A DNA stretch of 64,000 nucleotides from Achromobacter sp. B7 (GTDB lineage: Bacteria > Pseudomonadota > Gammaproteobacteria > Burkholderiales > Burkholderiaceae_B): assembly GCF_003600685.1 (NCBI RefSeq), contig NZ_CP032084.1, forward strand, positions 2,728,001-2,792,000, in the 5' to 3' direction. Position 1 is the stretch's first letter; every line of letters starts with the position of its first letter. The notes beneath the pieces are model-generated. The model saw only the letters and a program-made list of their open reading frames with translations, had not been told where the DNA came from and did no database searches. Position numbers and translations under genes: made by a program. Positions 47,773 through 58,579 of the stretch are shown piece after piece.

Positions 47773-49347
47773 ATGTCAGACGTTTTGAGTATTGAGTCCC
47801 TGGATCTGGAAGCCAGGGGAATCGCCCGCCGCGACGGCAAAGTCGTGTTCGTGGAAGGCGCGCTGCCGGGTGAACGGGTCACCACCGTAACGCTGCGCCG
47901 CAAGCCATCCTACGAAATCGCCCGCGTGGACGAGGTCATGCGCCCGTCGTCGCAACGCGTCCAGCCGCGCTGCCCGCACTTCGGGGTCTGTGGCGGCTGC
48001 GCCATGCAGCACCTGGAACCCAGCACGCAAGTGGCCATCAAGCAACGGTCGCTGGAAGATACCTTCTGGCACGTCGGCAAGCTGCGCCCCGCGCTCATCC
48101 TGCCGCCGCTGCAAGGCCCCACCTGGGGCTATCGCTACCGCGCGCGCCTGTCGGTGCGCGTCGTGCCCAAGAAGGGCGGGGTGCTGGTGGGCTTTCACGA
48201 ACGTAAAAGCAGCTATGTGGCCGACATGCGCGAATGCCATGTGCTGCCGCGCCACGTCAGCGACCTGCTGTTGCCGCTGCGCGAGATGATCGGCTCAATG
48301 TCGGCGCCTGACCGCATGCCGCAAATCGAGGTGTCGTTGGGTGAAGGTGTGACGGCGCTGGTGCTGCGCCATCTGCTACCCCTGACCGACGGCGATATCG
48401 CCATCCTGCGCGCCTTTGCCGCCAAGCACGACGTGCAGTGGTGGTTGCAGGCCAAGGGCCCGGAAACGGTGCACCCGCTAGAGCGCGAGCATGCCGACAC
48501 GCTGTCGTACACCATGCCCGAATTCGGCCTGCGCATGCCGTATCGGCCCACCGATTTCACGCAGGTCAACCACGCCATCAACCGCGCGATGGTCTCGCGT
48601 GCGCTCAAGTTGCTGGACGTGCAGCCCACCGACCGCGTCGCCGACCTGTTCTGTGGCCTGGGCAACTTCACCTTGCCGCTGGCAACCCAGGGCCGCGAAG
48701 CCGTGGGCGTGGAAGGCAGCAAGGCACTGACTGATCGCGCATTTGACGCGGCGGCGCGCCATGGCCTGGCCGAACGCACCAGCTTTGCCACCTTGAACCT
48801 GTTCGAGGTCGACGCCCACTGGCTGCGCAGCCTGGGCTATTTCGACCGCATGCTGATCGACCCGCCGCGCGAAGGCGCGCACGCCGTGTCGCAGGCACTG
48901 GCGGAATTGTCCGTGCAAGAGCGCCCGCGCCGCATCGTCTACGTGTCCTGTAACCCGGCCACGTTGGCGCGCGACGCGGCCATTCTGGTGCACGAAGGGG
49001 GCTATGAATTGAAGAGCGCCGGCGTCATCAACATGTTCCCGCACACGGGCCATGTGGAATCGATTGCGGTGTTCGAATCGTTGGACGCCGAGGGCGTGGC
49101 CGAAGTCAAGGAACGCGCACGCCAGCGCGCCATCCAGGCCGAAGCCGACGCCATCGCGGCAGAAGAGGCCAAGGCGCTTGCCGCCGCTGAAAAAGCGGCC
49201 GCCAAGCAAGCGGCAACCGATGCGTACCACGCGCGCGTTGCCGCCGAGGCTGCCGAAGCGGGCGTTGTCGGGCAAGCCCCCGAAGCCGACGTTGCGCAAG
49301 CCGACGCCGACACCGTCGCGGAACCCGTCGCGCCAGTAAAAGACTGA
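47773..49347 (+). CDS. rlmD: 23S rRNA (uracil-1939-C5)-methyltransferase with Ala-rich tail
   Basis: 524 aa. N-terminal TRAM domain, then the [4Fe-4S] ligands [10 protein letters not shown] (Cys67, Cys73, Cys76) plus Cys in MRECHVL. SAM site [16 protein letters not shown] and the catalytic block [22 protein letters not shown] are intact. The methyltransferase ends near residue 440; the remaining ~80 residues (residues of type [31 protein letters not shown]) form a predicted charged/Ala-rich helix not found in E. coli RlmD (433 aa). The ATG at 47773 fits homologs; an upstream frame is ignored. Confidence 0.95.
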   Translation: MSDVLSIESLDLEARGIARRDGKVVFVEGALPGERVTTVTLRRKPSYEIARVDEVMRPSSQRVQPRCPHFGVCGGCAMQHLEPSTQVAIKQRSLEDTFWHVGKLRPALILPPLQGPTWGYRYRARLSVRVVPKKGGVLVGFHERKSSYVADMRECHVLPRHVSDLLLPLREMIGSMSAPDRMPQIEVSLGEGVTALVLRHLLPLTDGDIAILRAFAAKHDVQWWLQAKGPETVHPLEREHADTLSYTMPEFGLRMPYRPTDFTQVNHAINRAMVSRALKLLDVQPTDRVADLFCGLGNFTLPLATQGREAVGVEGSKALTDRAFDAAARHGLAERTSFATLNLFEVDAHWLRSLGYFDRMLIDPPREGAHAVSQALAELSVQERPRRIVYVSCNPATLARDAAILVHEGGYELKSAGVINMFPHTGHVESIAVFESLDAEGVAEVKERARQRAIQAEADAIAAEEAKALAAAEKAAAKQAATDAYHARVAAEAAEAGVVGQAPEADVAQADADTVAEPVAPVKD

Positions 49348-49377
49348 TAGGCGCCAGTGCGGGCAGGGGCGGCGCTG

Positions 49378-49770
49378 CTAGTGCGAGCGCCCCAGCGTTT
49401 CCAGGATGGGGCAATCGGGCCGGTCGTCTCCGTGGCAGTTCTGCGCCAGATGCTTGAGCGTGGCGGCCATGTCGTGCAGGGCTTCGGCCTTGCGCTCAAG
49501 CTCCTGCACATGCTCCAGCGCAATGCGCTTGACGTCCGCGCTGGCGCGGCTGCGGTCCTTCCATAGCGCCAGCAACTCGTTCATTTGCTCAACAGAGAAG
49601 CCAAGGTCACGCGCGCGGCGCACAAAGCGCAGCGTGTGCAGGTCGTGGTCGCTGTAGACCCGGTAGCCGGAATCCGTGCGCACCGCCGGCCCGATCAACC
49701 CGATGCTTTCGTAGTACCGGATCATCTTGGCCGAGATGCCCGAGCTTTTTGCGGCTTCGCCGATATTCAT
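49378..49770 (-). CDS. cueR: CueR-like copper-responsive MerR regulator
   Basis: 130 aa. MerR helix-turn-helix MNIGEAAKSSGISAKMIRYYESIGLIGPAVRTDSGYRVY, a coiled dimer helix, and the metal loop CHGDDRPDC whose two Cys (spaced 8) are the Cu(I)-binding pair of CueR. It would activate copA/copZ by DNA distortion on copper binding. Immediately downstream of copA on the same strand (16 bp). Confidence 0.92.
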   Translation of the reverse strand: MNIGEAAKSSGISAKMIRYYESIGLIGPAVRTDSGYRVYSDHDLHTLRFVRRARDLGFSVEQMNELLALWKDRSRASADVKRIALEHVQELERKAEALHDMAATLKHLAQNCHGDDRPDCPILETLGRSH

Positions 49771-49786
49771 GGTCAGGCTCCTGGTA

Positions 49787-52066
<2,280 letters not shown>

Positions 52067-52101
52067 GGCTGTTCTCTGATTGGAGGGGAGCTTGCAGTTT
52101 C

Positions 52102-52128
52102 ATCCTTCCCATGGTGGGAAGGTCAAGG
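52102..52128 (-). promoter_or_regulatory. CueR-type operator/promoter of copA
   Basis: On the minus strand TTGACC is followed by a dyad CCTTCCC...GGGAAGG inside a 19-bp spacer, the long-spacer design of MerR-family promoters. Reading minus, the -10 region lies near 52098-52103. The site is 35-60 bp upstream of the copA start. Confidence 0.75.
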
Positions 52129-52140
52129 CGGATTTTACGC

Positions 52141-52169
52141 TTGACCTTGTCATGATGGGAATGTTTAAG
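52141..52169 (+). promoter_or_regulatory. CueR-type operator/promoter of copZ
   Basis: TTGACC (52141-52146) and TAAGCT (52166-52171) with a 19-bp spacer containing an imperfect CCTTG...GGAATG dyad. Divergent with the copA operator; 13 bp separates them. Confidence 0.65.
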
Positions 52170-52229
52170 CTGCGAAGCATGGCGTGCGAAATCTGTTGCG
52201 CGCCGCCCCTGACTTTACGGAGAACCACC

Positions 52230-52430
52230 ATGAGCATCGAATTCCAAGTCCCGGATATGACCTGCGGCCACTGCGTCAAGACGATCACCGGCGCGGTGAC
52301 GCAAGCGGCACCTGGGGCCACCGTTACCGTCGACCTGCCGACGCACCGCGTCACGGTGTCCGGCACGGACCAGGCCGACAAGGTAGAAGCCGCCATCCGC
52401 GACGCCGGCTACGAGCCTGCCCGGGTCTAA
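52230..52430 (+). CDS. copZ: Copper chaperone CopZ
   Basis: 66 aa heavy-metal-associated fold: IEFQVPDMTCGHCVKTITGAV with the MTCxxC Cu(I) site (Cys at about 12 and 15), then strand/helix/strand to AIRDAGYEPARV. Cytoplasmic carrier passing Cu(I) to CopA. ACGGAGA before ATG. Divergent from copA. Confidence 0.93.
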   Translation: MSIEFQVPDMTCGHCVKTITGAVTQAAPGATVTVDLPTHRVTVSGTDQADKVEAAIRDAGYEPARV

Positions 52431-52506
52431 GCCACTGAGCCAACGAAGGGCGGTTATGATAGAAACCGCTTTTCGATTCTCAATGTCTGATTGCAGAAAA
52501 CTATCG

Positions 52507-52539
52507 ATCAATTAAGTTTATTAAATTTGATTAATTGAT
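52507..52539. promoter_or_regulatory. AT-rich dyad upstream of the Prx-Grx gene
   Basis: ATCAATTAA (52507-52515) and TTAATTGAT (52531-52539), a 9-bp perfect inverted repeat with 15-bp spacer, in an AT-rich island (52490-52560). A likely operator or promoter core. OxyR control would be expected from the product but the OxyR tetranucleotide spacing is not convincingly met. Confidence 0.5.
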
Positions 52540-52609
52540 AGCCGGCATTTATCATTCTTTCCATGGTGGTTAAACAAACCCCGCTACCGCTACCCAAGGA
52601 GAGATTTGA

Positions 52610-53338
52610 ATGCTGCAAAACCGCGAAGGCCAACGTGTCCCGAACGTAACGTTCCCCGTCCGCGAGGACAACACGTGGAAGAAGGTCACGACCGACGATC
52701 TGTTCAAGAACAAGACGGTTGTCGTCTTCTCGCTTCCCGGCGCTTTCACGCCGACCTGCTCGTCCACCCACTTGCCGCGCTACAACGAACTGGCCCCCGC
52801 GTTCTTCAACGCCGGCGTCGACAGCATTGTGTGCGTGTCGGTCAACGACACCTTCGTGATGAACGAATGGGCCAAGGACCAGGAATCGGCCAACATCACC
52901 TTGCTGCCTGACGGCAACGGCGCTTTCACCGAAGGCATGGGCATGCTGGTCGACAAGAGCGACCTGGGCTTCGGCAAGCGCAGCTGGCGCTATTCGATGC
53001 TGGTCAAGGACGGCGTCGTGCAAAAGATGTTCATCGAACCGGAAAAGGAAGGCGACCCGTTTGAAGTGTCGGACGCCGACACCATGCTGGCGCACGTTGC
53101 TCCGACGGCCAAGAAGCCTGACCAGGTGGTCGTGTTCTCCAAGCCGGGCTGCCCGTTCTGCGTGGAAGCCAAGGCACTGCTGGACGAAAAGGGCTACGCC
53201 CCGATCGAAATCCCGCTGGAAAACAAGGTGCGCGGTCGTGTGATCGGCGCCGTGTCGGGCAAGGGCACCGCGCCCCAGGTGTTCATCAACGGCACGCTGA
53301 TCGGCGGCCTGGAAGACCTGAAGGCGCACTTCGCCTAA
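52610..53338 (+). CDS. Peroxiredoxin 5-glutaredoxin hybrid
   Basis: 242 aa. Residues 1-160 are a Prx5-type peroxiredoxin with the peroxidatic Cys in [19 protein letters not shown]. Residues about 165-242 are a glutaredoxin ([24 protein letters not shown], active [18 protein letters not shown]). Such fusions reduce alkyl hydroperoxides directly with glutathione, bypassing AhpF. AGGAGAG precedes the ATG. Adjacent to a lipoamide-dehydrogenase-like gene on the same strand, 250 bp apart with an intervening hairpin pair. Confidence 0.95.
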   Translation: MLQNREGQRVPNVTFPVREDNTWKKVTTDDLFKNKTVVVFSLPGAFTPTCSSTHLPRYNELAPAFFNAGVDSIVCVSVNDTFVMNEWAKDQESANITLLPDGNGAFTEGMGMLVDKSDLGFGKRSWRYSMLVKDGVVQKMFIEPEKEGDPFEVSDADTMLAHVAPTAKKPDQVVVFSKPGCPFCVEAKALLDEKGYAPIEIPLENKVRGRVIGAVSGKGTAPQVFINGTLIGGLEDLKAHFA

Positions 53339-53363
53339 GGGCTTCGGGCAACCGCCCAAAGCA

Positions 53364-53431
53364 GCCGGGCAGGGGTAGCCCCCCGTGCCCGGCCGGTGAG
53401 GGCAGGCGGTAGCCGAAAGACCGCCTGGCCC
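53364..53431 (+). terminator. Two tandem hairpins after the Prx-Grx gene
   Basis: First stem GCCGGGCA-GGGG/CCCC-g-TGCCCGGC (53364-53393) around TAGCC; second stem GGGC-AGGCGGT/ACCGCCT-GGCCC (53400-53431). A short T5 run follows 18 bp later (53449-53453). Together a probable terminator separating the two redox genes. Confidence 0.6.
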
Positions 53432-53584
53432 GCACCGGCCCGAGCTTCCCTTTTTACGCACCCTTACTGCATTCCTTTTGCGACCCCGAAGCGGCGTCGC
53501 CGGACGGTGTTCGTCCCAAGGATGCGCAACAAGGCGGAACTCGCCTTTAGAAACCTTGCTACCCGCAACAGGGGAACCACAGTC

Positions 53585-55021
53585 ATGAAAACTCTGCATA
53601 CCGATATCGCCATCATTGGGGCCGGCACGGCTGGTCTGGCCGCTTATCGCGCCGCAAAGGCGGCGGGCAAGCGCGCCCTGCTGATCGAAGGCGGCCCCTA
53701 CGGCACGACTTGCGCCCGCGTGGGCTGCATGCCTTCCAAGCTGTTGATCGCCGCCGCCGAAGCGGCGCACAACGCCGCGCACACCGACGCCTTTGGCGTG
53801 CACGTGGGCGGTGAAATCACGGTGGACGGCGCGGAAGTCATGGATCGCGTCAAACGCGAACGGGGCCGCTTCGTGGGCTTTGTGCTGGATGGCGTCGAGA
53901 ACATTCCTGCAGAGGACAAGCTGCGTGGCTATGCCCGCTTTGTCTCGGATACCGTGCTGCGGATCGACGATCACACCGAGGTACATGCATCCCGCGTGGT
54001 GATCGCCACGGGTTCGCGGCCGTCGGTTCCGCCGCCTTTCCGCGCGCTGGGCGACCGCCTGGTGGTGAACGACGACGTCTTTGCGTGGGACGACCTGCCG
54101 CGCCGCGTGGCGGTGTTCGGCCCCGGCGTGATCGGGCTGGAACTGGGCCAGGCGCTGGCGCGGCTGGGTGTCGATGTACGCGTGTTCGGCGTCAGCGGCA
54201 GCCTGGGTGGCATCAGCGATCCGCAGGTCCGCCAAAGCGCCCGCAAGATCTTCCAACGCGAGTTCTATCTGGACCCGGATGCCCGGGTGCTGGAGACCAC
54301 GCGGGTGGGCGACGAAGTGGAAGTGCGCTACGTCACGCTGGATAACGCCGAACGCATCGAACGCTTTGACTACGCGCTGGTCGCCACCGGCCGCCGCGCC
54401 AACGTGGACGGTCTGGGCCTGGAGAACACGTCGTTGGAACTGAACGTGCACGGCGTGCCGGTGTTCAACCGCGAAACGATGCAGGCCGGTGATTCCGCCA
54501 TCTTCATCGCGGGTGACGCCAACGCCGACGCGCCGTTGCTGCACGAAGCCGCGGACGAAGGCCGCATCGCCGGCGAAAACGCCGCGCGCTTCCCCGATCT
54601 GCAAAACGGGCTGCGCCGCGCGCCGCTGGCGGTGGTGTTCTCGGACCCGCAGATTGCGTTGGCGGGGCAGGGTTATGGCCGTCTTATCCCCGGCACGTTC
54701 GTGGTCGGCGAGGTGGACTTCAGCGACCAGGGCCGTTCACGCGTCATGCTCAAGAACAGGGGCCTGCTGCACGTGTACGCCGACATTGCCACGGGCCGTT
54801 TCCTGGGCGCTGAAATGGTCGGCCCCAGCGCCGAGCACATTGGCCACCTGCTGGCCTGGGCGGTGCAGCAGGAACTGACGGTGGCGCGCATGCTGGAAAT
54901 GCCGTTCTACCACCCCGTCATTGAAGAGGGCCTGCGCACTGCGCTGCGCGACGCGGCCGCCAAGCTGGCTGCCGCCCGTGAGTCCGTGTGCAGCGAAACG
55001 CAGGAACAAGAAACGGTTTAA
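53585..55021 (+). CDS. Dihydrolipoamide dehydrogenase-like flavoprotein
   Basis: 478 aa. FAD motif IAIIGAGTAGLAAYRAAKAAG, redox disulphide GTTCARVGCMPSKL (Cys-x4-Cys), NAD motif VAVFGPGVIGLELGQALARLG, FAD motif AIFIAGDANAD and the dimer-interface HP-x2-E (YHPVIEEGL) that provides the catalytic His-Glu. The CxxxxC segment differs from the canonical CLNVGC (here CARVGC), found in a subgroup annotated as dihydrolipoyl dehydrogenase in Alcaligenaceae. Lone copy, no 2-oxoacid dehydrogenase genes nearby, so the electron partner is uncertain. ATG at 53585 begins the FAD fold; the long upstream frame is ignored. Confidence 0.86.
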   Translation: MKTLHTDIAIIGAGTAGLAAYRAAKAAGKRALLIEGGPYGTTCARVGCMPSKLLIAAAEAAHNAAHTDAFGVHVGGEITVDGAEVMDRVKRERGRFVGFVLDGVENIPAEDKLRGYARFVSDTVLRIDDHTEVHASRVVIATGSRPSVPPPFRALGDRLVVNDDVFAWDDLPRRVAVFGPGVIGLELGQALARLGVDVRVFGVSGSLGGISDPQVRQSARKIFQREFYLDPDARVLETTRVGDEVEVRYVTLDNAERIERFDYALVATGRRANVDGLGLENTSLELNVHGVPVFNRETMQAGDSAIFIAGDANADAPLLHEAADEGRIAGENAARFPDLQNGLRRAPLAVVFSDPQIALAGQGYGRLIPGTFVVGEVDFSDQGRSRVMLKNRGLLHVYADIATGRFLGAEMVGPSAEHIGHLLAWAVQQELTVARMLEMPFYHPVIEEGLRTALRDAAAKLAAARESVCSETQEQETV

Positions 55022-55055
55022 CTGTGCGAAGCAGGGGCGGCGGCCCCTGAATGAG

Positions 55056-55090
55056 AAAGGCCCGATCCATCAGGATCGGGCCTTTTTTTC
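55056..55090 (+). terminator. Strong rho-independent terminator
   Basis: 13-bp perfect stem AAAGGCCCGATCC/GGATCGGGCCTTT with ATCA loop and T7 run, downstream of the dehydrogenase gene and before the convergent rlmJ. Confidence 0.93.
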
Positions 55091-55146
55091 CGGTCGCCGA
55101 AGACCGGGTCGACGTAGCCGACCTGGTCTTGGTCGCCTTGGTCGAC

Positions 55147-56037
55147 TTAGTCGTCCGATTGCTTCTTCGGCACTGGGAACGGGTTTTCGCGGTACTGCAA
55201 GGTGAAGCCCGCGCGTTCGTCCTGGCCCAGTTCGCGGGCAAGGTAGGGCATGGCTTGCTTCAGGCCTTCGTGCAGCGTCCACGGCGGGTTGATCAGGAAC
55301 ATGCCGCTGCCATGCAGGCCATAGCCGTCGATGGTGGCTTTCTTGACGGTCAGCGTGGCATGCAGCCAGCTCTTGACCTTCAAGTTTTCAAAGTGACGCG
55401 CCATTTCGCTGGCTTCGCGACGCTGCACCAGCGGGTACCAGACAGCGATGGTGCCGGTGGCGAAGCGCTTGATGCATTCCTTCACGGTGATCAGGGTGCG
55501 GCGATAGTCGTGCTTGTCTTCGTACGACGGGTCGATCAGCACCATGCCGCGCCGCGTGGGCGGGGGCAGCAAGGCCTTCACGCCTTCGAAGCCGTCATCG
55601 CCATAAATCGTGGTCTGGCGTTGCGCCGTGCGGCCCTGGTGTTCCAGGTTGACGACCAGCGTGTCGATTTCGGTCGGGTGCATTTCAAACAGGCGCAGGC
55701 GGTCGGACGGGCGCATCACATCCAGCGCCAGCCACGGCGAGCCGGGATAGCGCTTCAAGCGGCCATTGGTGTTGTAGTCGCGAATGCGGGCGACGTAGTC
55801 GGCCAGCAGCGGCGGCAGGTCCTTGGCTTCCCACAGGCGGCCAATGCCTTCCTCGAATTCCGAGGTCTTGTTTGCCCAGTCGCTTTCCAGGTTGTACAGG
55901 CCGGCGCCGGCGTGGGTGTCCACGACCCAGTAGGGCGCGTCTTTTTTGTTGAAGTAGTCCAGGGTGTGGACCAGGATGGCGTGCTTGAGCACGTCGGCGT
56001 GGTTGCCGGCGTGAAAGGCGTGGCGATAACTGAACAC
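55147..56037 (-). CDS. rlmJ: 23S rRNA (adenine-2030-N6)-methyltransferase
   Basis: 296 aa from GTG at 56035-56037 (MFSYRHAFHAGNHADVLKHA, the exact RlmJ N-terminus). Methylates A2030 of 23S rRNA. Motifs: THAGAGLYNL, LFEMHPTE, GDDGFEGVKALLPPP, VLIDPSYE (DPPY-like), AVWYPLVQRRE, and NPPWTLHEGLKQAMPYL. The frame upstream of the GTG is open but overlaps ugpQ and is non-homologous. Confidence 0.96.
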   Translation of the reverse strand: MFSYRHAFHAGNHADVLKHAILVHTLDYFNKKDAPYWVVDTHAGAGLYNLESDWANKTSEFEEGIGRLWEAKDLPPLLADYVARIRDYNTNGRLKRYPGSPWLALDVMRPSDRLRLFEMHPTEIDTLVVNLEHQGRTAQRQTTIYGDDGFEGVKALLPPPTRRGMVLIDPSYEDKHDYRRTLITVKECIKRFATGTIAVWYPLVQRREASEMARHFENLKVKSWLHATLTVKKATIDGYGLHGSGMFLINPPWTLHEGLKQAMPYLARELGQDERAGFTLQYRENPFPVPKKQSDD

Positions 56038-56050
56038 GGGGCGTTCTGCC

Positions 56051-56800
56051 TCAGTTGGCCGGCCGGATCGCGGCCAGCTCGTCGGTGAAAATGCCGTCGA
56101 TGCCCCAGTCCAGCAGCGAGCGGGCGCGTTCGGGGTCATTGACGGTCCAGGCCGCGATTCGATAGCCGGCGGCGTGCACGGCGTCGATCAATTCGCGGGT
56201 TGCGTCTTTTTGGTTGATGTTCAGCGCAACGCACTTGTATTTGGCAAGGCGTTCGCGCCAGTCGGCGGGCACCTTTTCCACCAGCAGGGCGCGCGGCAGT
56301 TCGGGGGCGGCTTCCAGCGCCGCTTGCAGTGCTTCTTCAGCGAACGAAGACAGCAGCGGGGGCACGCTTGCGCCTTGCCACAGCTGCTTGCAGGCCAGTG
56401 CCACGGCGGCGCCGGTTTCGGCTTCGCGGCCCGGGCACGGTTTGATTTCAACGTTGCTGGCAATGCCGTTGGCCACGGTGTAGCGGGCCACGGCGGCGAA
56501 GGTGGGCAGGGGCTCGCCCGCGTAAGCGGCCGAGTGCCAGCTGCCGAAATCCAGTTGCGCCAGTTCGCTGTAGGTCTTGGCGGCGGCCGGGCCGGTGCCG
56601 TTCGAGGTGCGGTCGACGTCGTCGTCGTGCATCAGCACCAGCACGTTGTCGCGGCTCAGTTTGACGTCGTATTCGAACATCGTGAAACCGTGCTCGGCGC
56701 CCACGCGCATGGCGGCCAAGGTGTTCTCCGGCGCCAGACGACCGCCGCCGCGATGCGCGATGTAACGGGAATAGGGCCAGGAGGGTAGATTTGCGGTCAT
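56051..56800 (-). CDS. ugpQ: Glycerophosphodiester phosphodiesterase (UgpQ-like)
   Basis: 249 aa, cytoplasmic type (no signal peptide). IAHRGGGRLAPENTLAAMRVG (HR...E metal/catalytic), FEYDVKLSRDNVLVLMHDDDVDRTSNGTG (catalytic His), NVEIKPCPGR and a C-terminal IAAWTVNDPERARSLLDWGIDGIFTDEL are complete. Cleaves glycerophosphodiesters to glycerol-3-phosphate and alcohol. It is 13 bp from rlmJ on the same strand, so co-transcribed. Confidence 0.94.
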   Translation of the reverse strand: MTANLPSWPYSRYIAHRGGGRLAPENTLAAMRVGAEHGFTMFEYDVKLSRDNVLVLMHDDDVDRTSNGTGPAAAKTYSELAQLDFGSWHSAAYAGEPLPTFAAVARYTVANGIASNVEIKPCPGREAETGAAVALACKQLWQGASVPPLLSSFAEEALQAALEAAPELPRALLVEKVPADWRERLAKYKCVALNINQKDATRELIDAVHAAGYRIAAWTVNDPERARSLLDWGIDGIFTDELAAIRPAN

Positions 56801-56920
56801 GTTGGTGATGCTTGGGGTTCTTGGGGACAGGGTTGCAAGGATACTCCTTCTTGGGGGGCGATTCGGCGCTGGGCCCCGCCGCTGGGCGCCAGCCAGGCGC
56901 TGCGGCGGGGTGGCCCCTTT

Positions 56921-58213
56921 TTACTTGGGCGCCACTTTGCCCTGGGACACATCCATGATCATCCGGCTGGCCAGGTACAGGCGCGGCACGATGCTGTTGA
57001 TCTGAATGTATTCCGCGTCATTCGAATGCGCACCGAAGCCGCTCAAGCCCATGCCTTCAACGACCGGGCCGCGCGCCTTCAACGCCGCGAACGCCGCGTC
57101 CGTGCCGCCGCCGCTGGCCCGGTCCACCACCTTCAACGGCAGGTCCAGTTCCTGGTAGACCTTGACGCCATGCTGAGCCAAAGCGCGCGATGCGTCGGTG
57201 GCTTCCAGCGGCGGGCGGCGTACTTCGAACTTCACGCTGACCTTCGATTCGGGCAGCAGTTTTTTCTGTACGCGTTCTTCCAGCGTTTTCGCCAGGGCGT
57301 CAAAGTCGGACACGCGCAAGGCGCGCGCATCGGCCTGCGCGGTGGCCTGGCCCGGGATCACATTGCGATTGGTGCCGGCCTGCGCCACCGTCCAATTCAG
57401 CTTCAAGCCTTCTTCGGGTTTGGACAGCTTGTCCAGTTGCAGCAGTTGGTGCGCCAATTCATAGAGCGCGTTGACGCCGCCCTCGGGCCGCGCGCCCGCG
57501 TGCGAGGTCTTGCCTTGCACCGTCAGGTATGCCGCGCCGATACCACTGGTGGCCAGGGTCAGGCGGGGCTCGGTGCCGCCGCCTTCAAACGAAAACACCG
57601 CGTCCTGGTCCGCACCCAGCCGCGTGATGGTGCTGCGCGCGCCAGGCGAGCTGATCTCTTCGTCGCCGTTGATCAGCACGGTCAGCGTGCCGAAATCTTT
57701 AAATCCCAGCTTTTGCAGCATCGTCAGCGTGTGGATGATCGTCGCCACGCCGTGCTTGTCGTCGGCAATGCCCAGCCCGTAGGCCTTGTCGCCGTCAACG
57801 CGGAACGGCTGGTCTTTCAGCATGCCGTTGCGGTAGACGGTGTCCATGTGGGCGATCAGCATGATCTTCTTGGTGCCGCTGCCCTTGAACTCGGCATGCA
57901 CCATCGGGCCGACCTTTTCCGGCGTGTCGTCCAGGCGGAACACATCGGTGGCGGGAATGATCTCTACCGTGCCGCCCAGCGCCTTCAGGCGGTCGCGGAT
58001 CAATTCGGCGATGCGTTCGACGCCTTCCACGTCCTTGCTGCCCGATTCAATGTTGACCAGGTCGCGCATGGTGTCCAGCATGGCTTGTTGCTGGGCTTTG
58101 GCAGCGTCGTGCACGGCGGCCACCGGCGCGGCCAGCGCCCCGTGCGCCCCGCCCAGGAAGGCGAGAGCCAGGCAGGCGGGCAGGACGTGCTGGCGGAAAG
58201 AGGTAAGCGGCAT
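56921..58213 (-). CDS. M20/ArgE/DapE-family exported metallopeptidase
   Basis: 430 aa with a signal peptide (FLGGAHGALA-APVA). Zn-ligand blocks: LIAHMDTVY (His, Asp), GLGIADDKHGVATII (Asp), INGDEEISSPGAR (catalytic Glu pair), FEGGG and a C-terminal GAHSNDAEYIQI (His). Length and exported location match secreted glutamate carboxypeptidase/peptidase T-like M20 members. Substrate unknown. A hairpin with GGGGCCCC arms lies 5-50 bp past its stop (about 56871-56916). Confidence 0.9.
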   Translation of the reverse strand: MPLTSFRQHVLPACLALAFLGGAHGALAAPVAAVHDAAKAQQQAMLDTMRDLVNIESGSKDVEGVERIAELIRDRLKALGGTVEIIPATDVFRLDDTPEKVGPMVHAEFKGSGTKKIMLIAHMDTVYRNGMLKDQPFRVDGDKAYGLGIADDKHGVATIIHTLTMLQKLGFKDFGTLTVLINGDEEISSPGARSTITRLGADQDAVFSFEGGGTEPRLTLATSGIGAAYLTVQGKTSHAGARPEGGVNALYELAHQLLQLDKLSKPEEGLKLNWTVAQAGTNRNVIPGQATAQADARALRVSDFDALAKTLEERVQKKLLPESKVSVKFEVRRPPLEATDASRALAQHGVKVYQELDLPLKVVDRASGGGTDAAFAALKARGPVVEGMGLSGFGAHSNDAEYIQINSIVPRLYLASRMIMDVSQGKVAPK

Positions 58214-58579
58214 TGATGGAACCCTTTATAAAGTTGCACAGGAAAGGGCGTCGGCGAACGGCCGGCGTCGGGGCGTGGCACGGTGATCGGCTGGCCCCAC
58301 GGGGCAAGATACGGGTGGCCACGGGGGGCGGAAACGGGAATTTCCCGGGTTGACGGTGCGGCGCTTCGGTGGGAAGCGGCCGGTCCACGCCCTGCCGGGA
58401 TAAACCTGAAGAGAATCTAAAGGCCCGATGCAAGTGAGAAATGCTAAAATCCGCCCGCTGATCCGGTAATAACCGGTATGGGAATAGGGCGAATCAAGTT
58501 CGCCCTTTTTTTTGCGTTTTCTTTTGCGTTTTCGTGCGGCTTTGGGTGGACACCCCCGAAGCGCGGCAACAGGGATTCC
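58214..58579. promoter_or_regulatory. Divergent leader region before ppiD
   Basis: 366 bp without a gene. Left half: promoter area for the minus-strand M20 gene. Right half: extended -10 TGCTAAAAT (58442-58450), a small CCGGT/ACCGG hairpin (58463-58476), a strong terminator (58487-58513) and then a T-rich stretch to the ppiD start. No tRNA, hupB or other gene found, though a terminator is present. Confidence 0.6.
58457..58513 (+). ncRNA. Candidate small RNA or attenuator leader of ppiD
   Basis: A transcript from the extended -10 at 58442-58450 would begin near 58457 and end at the terminator: stem GGGCGAA/TTCGCCC (58487-58493, 58499-58505), 5-nt loop, then T8 (58506-58513). An upstream hairpin CCGGT-AATA-ACCGG (58463-58476) lies within it. 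The predicted RNA is about 57 nt. No plus-strand gene ends upstream that would need this terminator. It could be a small RNA with read-through into ppiD, or an attenuator. Confidence 0.4.

Noticed and set aside
52459..52541. OxyR-type ATAG/CTAT pattern before the Prx-Grx gene
   Set aside because: Single ATAG and CTAT words are present but not at the 11-bp spacing of the four-element OxyR site; only the AT-rich dyad is reported.
52508..54604. A 698-codon open frame on the minus strand
   Set aside because: Antisense of the Prx-Grx and dehydrogenase genes; composition and lack of start signals show a shadow.
58400..58520. tRNA or hupB gene upstream of ppiD, expected from synteny in other genomes
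   Set aside because: No cloverleaf, T-loop GTTCRA motif or HU-like frame; only the hairpin/terminator leader is seen.
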